The notes beneath the pieces are model-generated. The model ran no database searches, had not been told where the DNA came from, and saw only the letters and a program-made list of their open reading frames with translations. A stretch of DNA of 64,000 nucleotides from CAVROP01 sp050008495 (GTDB lineage Bacteria > Acidobacteriota > Terriglobia > UBA7540): NCBI GenBank assembly GCA_050008495.1, contig JBEKMN010000005.1:1-64000 (forward strand), given 5' to 3'. Every line of letters begins with the position of its first letter. Positions within the stretch are counted from its first letter, which is position 1. Below, one piece after another: positions 24,212 to 32,693 of this stretch. Position numbers and translations under genes: made by a program.

Positions 24212-24543
24212 GTCGCCAAAAATCGACGGAACAAAGCGAGAATGTCTATGAAAACAAAGGACAAGGTAAAAAAGTCGAGCGGCCCGGTAGCGCCGACCTT
24301 CAGGTCAGAAATGCAGATGCCTCGCTTCGCTCAGCATGACAGCGCGTACGTGTCGCCAAAAATCGACGGAACAAAGCGAGAATGTCTATGAAAACAAAGG
24401 ACAAGGTAAAAAAGTCGAGCAGCCCGGTAGCGCCGACCTTCAGGTCAGAAATGCAGATGCTTCGCTTCGCTCAGCATGACCGCGTGGACGTATCGCCAAA
24501 AATTGACGGAACAAAGCGAGAATGTCTATGAAAACAAAGGACC
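24171..24543 (+). repeat. 140-base tandem repeat, 2.7 copies
   Basis: Copies begin at 24171, 24311 and 24451, exactly 140 bases apart. The unit contains CGCTTCGCTCAGCA, CGTGTCGCCAAAAATCGACG, and the dispersed motif GAATGTCTATGAAAACAAAG. The first two copies are almost identical; the third differs at a few positions and is cut short before the end of hpnD. The exact period and high identity point to recent unequal recombination. Confidence 0.9.
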
Positions 24544-24567
24544 GCAAGCTAGATGAGCGGCGTTATG

Positions 24568-25410
24568 CTAATTGAACCACTCCGCCCCAAGGTAGACGGA
24601 CAGGGCGGTCCACAGTTTCTCATGGGTGGGCACGCGCACGCGTTCACCAAAGACGTTATAGCGGCGCTGTTGAATCCGCCCCAAGAGACGCCAGTAGATC
24701 GCCGCCATAATCTCAGCGGAAACCAACCTGTTCCGGTCCTGCGCCGGAAGGAAATGGCGCGCTTCGGCGAAAAAGCGGCGAGCCCGGTCAGACTCGAACT
24801 CCATGAGCCGAATGAAAGCGTCCTGATAAACGCCCGAGAGCAGTTCATCGGGACGCACGCCGAATTGCTCGAGGTCCGCGCTGGGGAGGTAAATGCGCCC
24901 GCGGCGCGCGTCGCTTTGGATGTCCCGCAGGATGTTGACAAGTTGCAGGGCCTTGCCGAGATTCACGGCGTAGTCGCGCGCGCGGAGGTCCGTATAACCG
25001 AAGATCTCAATCGCCATCAACCCAATGGCAGAGGCCACGCGATAGCAGTAAACCGAGAGGTCATCAAAGGTCTCATAACGCGTCCCTGCCAAATCCATCT
25101 CGAGGCCGAGGATGAGGTCCTCGAAGGGCTGGCGGGGAATCTGGAATTTCCGAATGCTCGCGGCGAGCGCGGCCAGTTCAGGATCGTCAAAGGCCGCGCC
25201 CCGCTCCGCGTAACAGGCGTCCAGCGCCTGCCGGTAAAGGGCCATCTGGCGAGTAGCTTCGTCCGGCGGGAGGCCGCTGTCCACAACATCATCGCCGCGG
25301 CGGGCAAAAGCGTAAACGGCCTCGATGGCGCGCCGCTTCTCGCCAGGAAGAAATACAAATGAGTAGTAGAAATTGGTGCGGCGAAACGAAGCAGCGCGGG
25401 ACCCGATCAT
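24568..25410 (-). CDS. hpnD: Presqualene diphosphate synthase HpnD
   Basis: A 280-residue squalene/phytoene-synthase-fold enzyme. It has the first aspartate-rich motif DDVVD (40-44) and the second NILRDIQSD (159-167), both needed for Mg-diphosphate binding, as well as FYYSFVFLPGEKR typical of HpnD. It condenses two farnesyl diphosphates to presqualene diphosphate, the first step of the HpnD-HpnC-HpnE route to squalene for hopanoids. It follows hpnC with a four-base ATGA overlap, so the two are co-translated. hpnE is not in the window. Phytoene synthase (CrtB) is the main alternative but the pairing with hpnC favours HpnD. Confidence 0.9.
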   Translation of the reverse strand: MIGSRAASFRRTNFYYSFVFLPGEKRRAIEAVYAFARRGDDVVDSGLPPDEATRQMALYRQALDACYAERGAAFDDPELAALAASIRKFQIPRQPFEDLILGLEMDLAGTRYETFDDLSVYCYRVASAIGLMAIEIFGYTDLRARDYAVNLGKALQLVNILRDIQSDARRGRIYLPSADLEQFGVRPDELLSGVYQDAFIRLMEFESDRARRFFAEARHFLPAQDRNRLVSAEIMAAIYWRLLGRIQQRRYNVFGERVRVPTHEKLWTALSVYLGAEWFN

Positions 25411-26315
25411 TGCGGCGCTCCAGGCGGTGTCATGACGACGGAAGCGTGTCCACGCTCCGCCACCGGAAGAGCGTGCCGGGCGCGGAAATACAGGCGGACG
25501 ACGTCGAGCGTCGAGAGGGATGGCCTGCGCCGGAAAACGTCATAACCCGCAGCCTCGATTTTACGCAGCACCGTCGTGCCGCCCAGCCACGTCAAGCGAA
25601 GCTGGCGGCGCAATTCCCGCACCACCCTCTCCGGCAGAGCTTGGCCTTGCTCGAACAACGCCCGCGTGCGCGCGATTTCGAACTTCAGCAAGTCGCGCCA
25701 ACGCCCGTCCGCGCGATGGGCGCGCAGGTCGTCCAGAGTGTACTCGAAACGTTCGAGGTCTTCCAGGGGCAAGTAGATCCGGTCGCGCTCGAGGTCCACG
25801 GCAACGTCCTGCCAGAAATTGGTGAGTTGGAGCGCCGTGCAGATGCAATCCGCAAGAGCAAAGAGCTCCGGGTCGCGGTGTCCGAACAGTTCGAGCACCA
25901 GCCGTCCGACGGGATTGGCAGAGCACGAGCAATAGGCGAGCAGGGAACCAAAATCCTGATGACGATTTACTTTCACGTCGGATTCAAACGCTTGCAGCAG
26001 GTCTTCGAAATTCCTTAGAGAGAGGTGGAATCGCTGTGCCGCATCTTCGAGCGCCACGAAAACCGGATGTTGTGCCCGCCCGGAGAAGCCTTCGCGCAAC
26101 AGTTCGCGCCAGGCGGCGAGTTTTTCGAGCCTTCCCTCTACTCCCGGCTCGTCGGCAACGTCGTCAGCGTAGCGGGCAAAGGCGTAGATGGCGGCCAGAG
26201 CATCGCGCTTGTCGCGAGGCACGAGGCGCGAAGCAACTGGAAAGTTCTCGCAATGACGGCGCGCCAACCGCCGGCATTCAGCATAGGCAGCGCGAACTCT
26301 TGGGGATTGAGTCAT
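25407..26315 (-). CDS. hpnC: Hydroxysqualene synthase HpnC
   Basis: A 302-residue squalene-synthase-like protein with YADDVADEP (first Asp motif, 51-55) and QLTNFWQDVAVDLERDRIYLP (second motif, D170/D174), the NFWQD wording being characteristic of HpnC. It converts presqualene diphosphate to hydroxysqualene; HpnE then reduces this to squalene. First gene of a two-gene unit with hpnD. Its N-terminus MTQSP is encoded by the edge of a TCATTGAG-type repeat, so the exact start could be slightly downstream. Confidence 0.9.
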   Translation of the reverse strand: MTQSPRVRAAYAECRRLARRHCENFPVASRLVPRDKRDALAAIYAFARYADDVADEPGVEGRLEKLAAWRELLREGFSGRAQHPVFVALEDAAQRFHLSLRNFEDLLQAFESDVKVNRHQDFGSLLAYCSCSANPVGRLVLELFGHRDPELFALADCICTALQLTNFWQDVAVDLERDRIYLPLEDLERFEYTLDDLRAHRADGRWRDLLKFEIARTRALFEQGQALPERVVRELRRQLRLTWLGGTTVLRKIEAAGYDVFRRRPSLSTLDVVRLYFRARHALPVAERGHASVVMTPPGAPQ

Positions 26316-26440
26316 TGAGTCATTGAGTCATTGAGACATTGACTCATTTCCTCATTGATCCATTAAGACGCCAAAGGGTGATTCGGTGAACCAGTGGACG
26401 TTGACAATGACCCAATGGCTCAATGAATCAATGACTCAAT
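26311..26440. repeat. TCATTGAG tandem and inverted repeat between hpnC and ftsZ
   Basis: The left arm consists of head-to-tail ATTGAGTC units, the right arm (about 26405-26440) of inverted CAATGACTCAATGA units, separated by about 60 bases. The arms can pair into a long hairpin that could end transcription of ftsZ. Unit iteration suggests slippage. Confidence 0.65.
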
Positions 26441-26444
26441 GAAT

Positions 26445-27626
26445 CTACTGTTTCGTTTCAGGTTTGCGCCGCCGCAGAAAGGCAGGCACGTCAAAGTCAT
26501 CCTTGGGTATCTCCGTGGTCATCTCCGGCGGTTCCTGTTCCACGGGGAGCTTTTCCTTCTTCGCAAGGGCCGACTTGACGCTCTGCTGCGCGCTGCGCAT
26601 CGCCATCGAGGAACCGCTGAGAGGCTTAATGCCGTATCTCTCGGATTTTATCCCGGTCGCGATGACCGTGACCTTTACCGCATCGCCCATGGCCTCATTG
26701 AGAACGGCGCCAAAGATGATGTTGGCGTTCTCCGCTGCGGCTTTCTGCACAATGCTGGAGGCCTCGTGGACTTCGTACAGGGTCAGTTTGCTGGACCCGG
26801 TGATATTCAGCAGGATGCCCTGGGCGCCGTTGATGCTGCCGTCTTCCAGTAGGGGGCTGGAAATGGCTCGATTGGTGGCTTCCACGGCGCGGTTCTCCCC
26901 CACGGCCTCCGCGGTTCCCATGACGGCGTATCCCATTCCTTCCATAATTGTTTTGATATCAGCAAAGTCACGGTTAATCATTCCAGTAATAGTAATGATA
27001 TCGGAAATCCCCTGCACCGCCTGGCGCAGAACGTCGTCGGCCTTTCTAAATGCCTCGAAGAAGCTGGTGTCCTTATCCACGAATTGCATCAAGCGCTCGT
27101 TGGGTATGCAGATGACCGTGTCCACGCTTTGGCCTAATTCCGCTAATCCGGTTTCGGCCTGCATCATTCGGCGCTTGCCTTCGAAGGCGAAGGGCTTGGT
27201 GACCACGGCGACCGTAAGGGCATGGAGTTCGCGCGCCAGGCTGGCCACAATGGGCGCGCCTCCGCTGCCGGTGCCCCCGCCCAGCCCGGCAGTGACGAAC
27301 ACCATGTCGGCGCCCTCGAGCGCGTCGATGACCTTGTCGGTGTCCTCGAGCGCAGCGCGCCGGCCGATTTCAGGATTCGCTCCCGCTCCCAGGCCTTTGG
27401 TCAACTTGGCGCCCAGTTGGATTTTCACCGGCGCTTTCGACATGCGGAGCGCTTGCGCATCGGTGTTGGCCACCAGGAAGTCCACGCCCGTCACCCCGGC
27501 TTCAATCATGTGGTTCACAGCGTTTCCGCCGCCTCCGCCCACGCCAATCACCTTGAGCTTGGCGCCCACGCGAAGCTCATCGGAAAAGTCCACGCGAAGG
27601 TTATTGTCGGTTTCTTCGATCTCCAT
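26445..27626 (-). CDS. ftsZ: Cell division GTPase FtsZ
   Basis: The tubulin-like Z-ring protein, 393 residues. Visible are GVGGGGGNAVN near residue 30, the tubulin signature GGGTGSG (116-122), the T7 loop with NRDFADIKTIM, and a C-terminal conserved peptide DVPAFLRRRKPETKQ that binds FtsA. A variable linker of about 40 residues, rich in Glu, Pro and Lys, precedes the tail. It is the last gene of the dcw cluster, about 290 bases after ftsA, a gap that holds repeats. GGGAGAGGC precedes the ATG. Confidence 0.98.
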   Translation of the reverse strand: MEIEETDNNLRVDFSDELRVGAKLKVIGVGGGGGNAVNHMIEAGVTGVDFLVANTDAQALRMSKAPVKIQLGAKLTKGLGAGANPEIGRRAALEDTDKVIDALEGADMVFVTAGLGGGTGSGGAPIVASLARELHALTVAVVTKPFAFEGKRRMMQAETGLAELGQSVDTVICIPNERLMQFVDKDTSFFEAFRKADDVLRQAVQGISDIITITGMINRDFADIKTIMEGMGYAVMGTAEAVGENRAVEATNRAISSPLLEDGSINGAQGILLNITGSSKLTLYEVHEASSIVQKAAAENANIIFGAVLNEAMGDAVKVTVIATGIKSERYGIKPLSGSSMAMRSAQQSVKSALAKKEKLPVEQEPPEMTTEIPKDDFDVPAFLRRRKPETKQ

Positions 27627-27920
27627 TTTGCCTCTCCCTCAGCTATTCGCCGTTCCAGCACGCCTTCTCGTCCTAGGCCAGCCCCTGTCAGGTTAGTGAA
27701 AAAAGCCAACCAATTGTCATTCTGAGCGAAGCGAAGAATCTCAGCAGTTGCAGTTTCATCGAACCACAGAGATCCTTCCTTCGTTTCACTCAGGACCGCC
27801 TGCGGCTCCTCAGGATGACAACCTCAGGCGTTTCTCAGCATCCTGCCGGTGGCCACTTTTGGATCGCCCAGGGCATACAGGGCGGCCACAAGGGCCGCCC
27901 CTACGGCGCAAGTGTCTGTG
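27627..27920. repeat. Repeat-filled ftsA-ftsZ gap
   Basis: 27715-27830 is an inverted-repeat element (TCATTCTGAGCGAAGCGAAG at one end, CACTCAGGA and CTCAGGATGACA at the other), related to 24127-24211. 27866-27905 is a GGGCGGCC/GGCCGCCC palindrome like the 55-base repeats at 8364 and 9926. No gene is present. Confidence 0.7.
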
Positions 27921-29150
27921 CTATGCCGCGTTCTTCCCAAACAAGGCCCGCCACAATTTCGTCATAAAGCCTGTTTCCTTGGCGTCCCGAAGCAAGCGGC
28001 GACGATTCGCGTAGACCACGAGGCCGACCAGGGTTGCGAACTCCGGCTCGGGGAGCTGCTCCCCCAGGTTCTCGAGTCCTGTACAACGCCCCAGGCGCAC
28101 CGGGGCGCCGAGGTTTTGCTCGGCCAAATTCAGCAAGCCTCCTTGCTTTGCTCCCCCGCCGACCAGAATCACCCCTGCGCCCAGTTGCCGAATATGGCCG
28201 CAACGCTCGAGCTCATCATGAATCAATTCCAGCAATTCCAGGGTGCGCGGCTGAATGATCTCGTCCAGCACGTCGTAGCTGACCACCCGGGCCGGCCGCT
28301 CCCCCACCCCGGGGACTTCCAAGACTCCGCCCGGCATATTGGCGAGCTCGCGCTCCGCCCACGATCGTTTGACTCGTTCCGCTTCAGGAATTGTCGTCCG
28401 CAGCCCAACGGCGATGTCGTTGGTAAAATGTTCGCCGCCTACGGGGATGGAGGCCGTGTGCCGGACACTGCCCTCGGCGTACACGATCACGTCAGTGGAG
28501 CCGCCTCCAATGTCCACCAGCGCCACGCCCAATTCACGTTCGTCCGGCGTCAGGCAAGCGGCCGCCGCGGCAAACGGTTCATACACGGTGTCGAGCACCT
28601 TGATTCCGACCAGATTCGCCGCGGTCACCACGTTCCGCAAAGCGGTGGCAGAGCCCGTAATCAGGTGGACGTTGGCTTCCAGCCGCGCGCCGCTCATCCC
28701 CACCGGGTTGCGAATACCCTCGTGCGAATCCAAAACGTAATCCTGCGGCTCCAGGTATACGATTTCGCGGTCCGCAGGGAGCGTGATGCCACGGGCTGCC
28801 TGAAGGACTTTTACAATGTCTTCCTGGGTGACAGTCCCTGTGCCGTCCGAGCCTCTTGCCAGGCTCACCGCGCCACGCGAGGTCACGCCCTTAATGTGCG
28901 AGCCGGCAACCCCCACGTAAGCCGAAGCGATGGAAACCCCCGCCGCGGATTCAGCAGCTTCGACGGCCTTCTTCAGGGCCACCACGGTAAGATCGAGGTT
29001 GACGATGACGCTCTTCCTCCAGCCTTTCGACTCCGCCACCCCCAATCCTGCCACCTGGAGTTTCCCGCCCTCTTTCGGCTGACAGACGAGCGCGCAGGTT
29101 TTCGTACTGCCGAGATCCAAGCCTACGAAGAACTGATCGTTGCGTGCCAA
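27921..29150 (-). CDS. ftsA: Cell division protein FtsA
   Basis: Actin-like membrane tether of FtsZ, 409 residues. The ATP-binding motifs are FVGLDLGSTKTCALV (phosphate 1), LVDIGGGSTDVIVY (phosphate 2) and VILVGGGAKQGGL (adenosine). The SHS2/1C domain lies between about residues 85 and 165. The C-terminus GFMTKLWRALFGKNAA is the amphipathic membrane-targeting helix. It follows ftsQ after five bases in the dcw operon. Confidence 0.97.
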   Translation of the reverse strand: MARNDQFFVGLDLGSTKTCALVCQPKEGGKLQVAGLGVAESKGWRKSVIVNLDLTVVALKKAVEAAESAAGVSIASAYVGVAGSHIKGVTSRGAVSLARGSDGTGTVTQEDIVKVLQAARGITLPADREIVYLEPQDYVLDSHEGIRNPVGMSGARLEANVHLITGSATALRNVVTAANLVGIKVLDTVYEPFAAAAACLTPDERELGVALVDIGGGSTDVIVYAEGSVRHTASIPVGGEHFTNDIAVGLRTTIPEAERVKRSWAERELANMPGGVLEVPGVGERPARVVSYDVLDEIIQPRTLELLELIHDELERCGHIRQLGAGVILVGGGAKQGGLLNLAEQNLGAPVRLGRCTGLENLGEQLPEPEFATLVGLVVYANRRRLLRDAKETGFMTKLWRALFGKNAA

Positions 29151-29155
29151 GGTCG

Positions 29156-30085
29156 CTAGTCCTTTAGTGTTTGCGGGTGCTCAACCTCACCCGCGGAAGA
29201 AGCCGGAGTTCTCTCCTGCGGATTCACCACAACCTGATTCCGATAACGCAAGTCTACCGAGTCGAGCGGCGTAGTGGACTTGCGCAGCTCAGGGAGCAGC
29301 GCCAGGAAGGTGTGAAAATGCGGCAGAAAGTTCTCATGCCCAAAGTGCACCTGCAAAGTTTCCCGGCCCTGGACGAGCAGGGCCTTAAGGTCGTCGCCGT
29401 CCGAAAGATCGACTTCCGACATTACCCATCCGGAGTGGACGATCTCAGCGCCGACTTCGCGCATGAAATCCTGGTACAGTGCGATACGAGTCTTGCACTC
29501 CTCGGACCCTGCTTTCGGGTCCAAGCCTGTAATTACCGGGAAGTCGAAATAGACGCTCTCGGGCTTATCCAGAAAGATTCCCTCACTATCGACCAGGCTC
29601 ACGTGGCCGCCCACATTGGCGTAAGCCACCGGTTGCCTTTCAACCACACGGATCACCAAGTGGTTGGGCAAAACGCGCGTTAACGTCGCGCTGTGAACCC
29701 AGGGTATCGCTTCCACTTGTTTGCCTACATCCTCCAGAGAAAGGCGCAGAATCTTCAGGCCGAAACCGTTGCTGCCGCGCCCCGGCAACCCCAGAGCGGC
29801 GGCGACGTCCTCGCGGGTAACAAAGTGGTTTGCCATTAACTGAATATCGTCCGCGGAACGCAATTCGAATCTTGCCGACGTCAAGGCGAAGGTTGTCACG
29901 AAATAGCTGCCGATTCCGAGCGGCGCCACGACGGTGATGACAAATATAGCCCACTGCCGGGTCCACGAGAGCCCGCGGCGGCGAACGGTCACAGCCTTCT
30001 GTCGCCGGAGATAGGGAGACTCCTCTTCACCGTCCAGCCCCTGGGCTGAGAGCGTCGCTTCGTCTTCGATCAACTTCCTGGCCAT
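29156..30085 (-). CDS. ftsQ: Cell division protein FtsQ
   Basis: A 309-residue bitopic division protein. A basic cytoplasmic segment (about 1-44) precedes one membrane helix (about 45-67), then a POTRA domain (about 72-150, including FVTREDVAAALGLPG and VLPNHLVIRVVERQPVA) and a beta domain. A Pro/Ser-rich tail ends the protein. In the divisome FtsQ bridges FtsL/FtsB and the synthases. It sits between murC and ftsA as expected; ddl and murB, which often lie here, are missing. Confidence 0.95.
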   Translation of the reverse strand: MARKLIEDEATLSAQGLDGEEESPYLRRQKAVTVRRRGLSWTRQWAIFVITVVAPLGIGSYFVTTFALTSARFELRSADDIQLMANHFVTREDVAAALGLPGRGSNGFGLKILRLSLEDVGKQVEAIPWVHSATLTRVLPNHLVIRVVERQPVAYANVGGHVSLVDSEGIFLDKPESVYFDFPVITGLDPKAGSEECKTRIALYQDFMREVGAEIVHSGWVMSEVDLSDGDDLKALLVQGRETLQVHFGHENFLPHFHTFLALLPELRKSTTPLDSVDLRYRNQVVVNPQERTPASSAGEVEHPQTLKD

Positions 30086-30110
30086 TTGATACCAGACCCC
30101 TCGTTACCTC

Positions 30111-31520
30111 TCAGCCTTGAGCAACTCCGAATCGAGCCGGGCGGTTTCGGATCTCCACCGCCAGGGCCTCTCCGATCTTCCACACGCTTCCGGCGCCGAC
30201 CGTCAGAATCAGATCGCCGGGCCGCAAGTCATCCATAATGCCGTTGATCACAGCCTGTTCTGAAGGCGCGTATTCGACGTGGTGATAACCCAACTCGGCC
30301 ATCCGCTCAACCAGCCGCTGAGCTGTGACGCCCTGGATGGGCTTCTCGCTCGCCGGATAAATGTCCAGGACATAAACGTGATCCGCAGCCTGAAGACACT
30401 GCGCAAAATCATCCATCAGGAACTGGGTGCGCGTATAGCGGTGGGGTTGGAAAATAGCAATGACCCGTTTGGCGCCCCAAAGACGGGCCGCCTCAAGCGT
30501 GGCGCGAATTTCCGCCGGATGATGTCCGTAATCATCGACGATCGTTATGCCTTCGAATTCCATCTTGACCTGAAACCGGCGGTCGGCGCCTCGGAAGTAC
30601 GCCAGCCCCTCACGAATCTGGTCGGCGCTCAGTCCGAGCTCTAATCCCACGGCGACAGCCGCCAGAGCATTCTGCGCGTTATGGCGTCCCGGAACGTTGA
30701 TGCTAAAGCTGCCCAGGTGCTTCGTTCCTGCATCCACTTCGAAGCTCGAGCCGTGAGGCAAGAGTTGGAGCGAGATTCCCCTCACCTCAGCGCCTGCTTC
30801 GAGACCGTAAGTAACCACACGCCGCCGTAGGTGCGGCAGTAGCTCTTTAAAGCGCTCACCCCAGAGGGCATCAGAACAGGCCACCACCGCGCCGTAGAAG
30901 GGCACCTTGTTCGCGAAGGCCAGAAAAGCGGAAGTTATCTCATCCAGGTCGCGGTAATGATCCAAATGCTCCCGGTCGATATTGGTAATCACCGCAAGGG
31001 AGGGCAGAAGATAAAGGAATGAGCGATCACTTTCGTCGGCTTCGACGACCATCAGTTCGCCCTTGCCCAGGCGGGCGCTTGAGGCGAAAACATCCAGGTG
31101 TCCGCCAATCACGGCCGTCGGATCGAGTCCGGCTTGGGTCAGCATCACCGCGATCATTGAGGTGACGGTAGTTTTCCCGTGAGCCCCGGCGACCGCCACG
31201 CAGAATTTCAAGCGCATCAATTCCGCGAGCATTTCGGCCCGGGGAATAACCGGGATTTGCAGACGCTGGGCCTCCTGCACCTCCGGGTTGTCGGGGGGGA
31301 CCGCAGAAGAAACCACCACTACTTGGGCAGCCAGGAGATGGCTCGCGGCGTGGCCTTCCGAGACTCGCGCCCCAAGTTTGGACAGCCGCTCCGTAACCGG
31401 TGTCGCCTTGAGGTCGGAGCCTGAAACCGTAAACCCCAGGTTCAACAACACCTCGGCGATGCCGCTCATCCCGATGCCGCCAATGCCCACGAAGTGTATT
31501 CTTCGAATCTTGCCTAGCAT
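30111..31520 (-). CDS. murC: UDP-N-acetylmuramate--L-alanine ligase
   Basis: A 469-residue Mur ligase adding the first L-Ala to UDP-MurNAc. N-terminal IHFVGIGGIGMSGIAEVL is the MurC-specific Rossmann motif; VAGAHGKTTVTSM is the ATP-binding P-loop; VVEADESDRSFL and the NIDREHLDHY segment carry metal and nucleotide residues; DDYGHHPAEI marks the C-terminal domain. A longer frame (to 31622) reads through an intergenic palindromic repeat and is rejected; ATG at 31520 gives the canonical N-terminus MLGKIRRIHFVGIGG. Confidence 0.97.
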   Translation of the reverse strand: MLGKIRRIHFVGIGGIGMSGIAEVLLNLGFTVSGSDLKATPVTERLSKLGARVSEGHAASHLLAAQVVVVSSAVPPDNPEVQEAQRLQIPVIPRAEMLAELMRLKFCVAVAGAHGKTTVTSMIAVMLTQAGLDPTAVIGGHLDVFASSARLGKGELMVVEADESDRSFLYLLPSLAVITNIDREHLDHYRDLDEITSAFLAFANKVPFYGAVVACSDALWGERFKELLPHLRRRVVTYGLEAGAEVRGISLQLLPHGSSFEVDAGTKHLGSFSINVPGRHNAQNALAAVAVGLELGLSADQIREGLAYFRGADRRFQVKMEFEGITIVDDYGHHPAEIRATLEAARLWGAKRVIAIFQPHRYTRTQFLMDDFAQCLQAADHVYVLDIYPASEKPIQGVTAQRLVERMAELGYHHVEYAPSEQAVINGIMDDLRPGDLILTVGAGSVWKIGEALAVEIRNRPARFGVAQG

Positions 31521-31535
31521 GACTATGCCGTATTT

Positions 31536-31584
31536 GTAGCGGCGAGTTTGTCTCGCCACGCGGCGGCCTAAAGCCGCCTCTACA
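31536..31584. repeat. Palindromic repeat between murG and murC
   Basis: Two stems (GGCGAG/CTCGCC and GGCGGC/GCCGCC types) bounded by TTTGTAG and CTCTACAC, the same design as the 55-base repeats at 8364 and 9926. It lies inside the dcw operon and could stabilise or attenuate the transcript. Confidence 0.65.
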
Positions 31585-32679
31585 CTAAGCCCAGGCAGCC
31601 AGTCCTTCCACCAAGTCCGCAATCTGCGCGGTCGCCTCCGGACGCGCCAAGGTCTTCGCGGCCAGCTCCATTTCGATCAATCTCAGCGGTTCACTGATCA
31701 GCTCACTGATCTCGCGGATCAACCGCTCCGGGGTCAATTCCGCCTGGAGCATTATCCGGGCGGCGCCGGCGCGTTCGAAGGCTCGGGCATTTGCCAGTTG
31801 ATGCTGGTCAGTGGCTGCCGGAAAAGGAATCAGCAATGAGGCTCGCCCCGCTGCCGCCAACTCAGCCACCGCAGCCGCTCCGGCGCGTGTAACCACCAGG
31901 TCGGCCTGTGCCAAAGCTTCCGGCATGTCCTCGATGAAAGCGCAGACGTGAGCAGCCACGTTGTGTTTCAGATAAGCCTCGCGCACCAAGTTATTGTCCG
32001 CTTCCCCCGTTTGATGGACGACCTCGAGCCGCCCCGCTTCACGCTTCAAGAACGGCGCGCATTGGACCATCACTTCATTGATGGCTTTCGATCCCTGGCT
32101 GCCCCCGACGACCAGGATGCTAAAAGGGGCTTGGTGGATCCTCGGAGGAATCGCATAGAAAGCCGCTCGGACCGGAAGGCCGGTAACCCGGGCCTTCTCT
32201 CCGTAGTAACGTGCCGCCTCCTGGAAGCCAACCGCCGCCAAACGCACCACTGGGGCCAAAACGCGGTTTGTGAAACCCGGCAACGCGTTGGGCTCAATGA
32301 GCACGGTCGGAATATCCTGGAGCGCGGCTTCCAGCATCACCGGTCCAGCCAAATACCCGCCCACGCCCACCACGACGTGGGGCCGAAAGTCACGCAGGGC
32401 CTGCGCCGTGGCCACCGCCGTTCGCGGCAGCAGCATCAAATTCCGCAAGCCCCGAATCCCACCGATCCCCTTAAGCCCCGCCGCCCTGATGGTGCGAAGG
32501 GGAAAGCCGGCTCCCGGAATCAAGCGCGCCTCGAGAGGCCGCAGGGTGCCGAGAAACTCGATCACATACTTCACTCCGGAGCGTTCCAGGCGGGCGCCAC
32601 GGGCGCGCAGTTCCTGCGCCACGGAGAGCGCCGGAAAGATATGACCTCCGGTCCCTCCGGCGACCATCAGAAATCGCAT
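31585..32679 (-). CDS. murG: Lipid II synthase (GlcNAc transferase) MurG
   Basis: A 364-residue GT28 enzyme that transfers GlcNAc to lipid I at the inner membrane face. It has GGTGGHIFPAL (G-loop 1), VGVGGYLAGPVM (G-loop 2) and VVGGSQGSKAINE (G-loop 3), plus the UDP-GlcNAc-binding TRAGAAAVAEL. A GTG one codon upstream is possible; the ATG at 32679 follows TAGGG. It is 14 bases after ftsW. Confidence 0.97.
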   Translation of the reverse strand: MRFLMVAGGTGGHIFPALSVAQELRARGARLERSGVKYVIEFLGTLRPLEARLIPGAGFPLRTIRAAGLKGIGGIRGLRNLMLLPRTAVATAQALRDFRPHVVVGVGGYLAGPVMLEAALQDIPTVLIEPNALPGFTNRVLAPVVRLAAVGFQEAARYYGEKARVTGLPVRAAFYAIPPRIHQAPFSILVVGGSQGSKAINEVMVQCAPFLKREAGRLEVVHQTGEADNNLVREAYLKHNVAAHVCAFIEDMPEALAQADLVVTRAGAAAVAELAAAGRASLLIPFPAATDQHQLANARAFERAGAARIMLQAELTPERLIREISELISEPLRLIEMELAAKTLARPEATAQIADLVEGLAAWA

Positions 32680-32693
32680 CACGCCCTACCCGT

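Noticed and set aside
24171..24543. CRISPR-like array
   Set aside because: Three repeats with a 140-base period in which the whole unit is conserved; there are no unique spacers and no cas genes.
26464..27696. 410-codon plus-strand ORF opposite ftsZ
   Set aside because: Antisense shadow of ftsZ with Ser/Ala-rich composition and no family motif.
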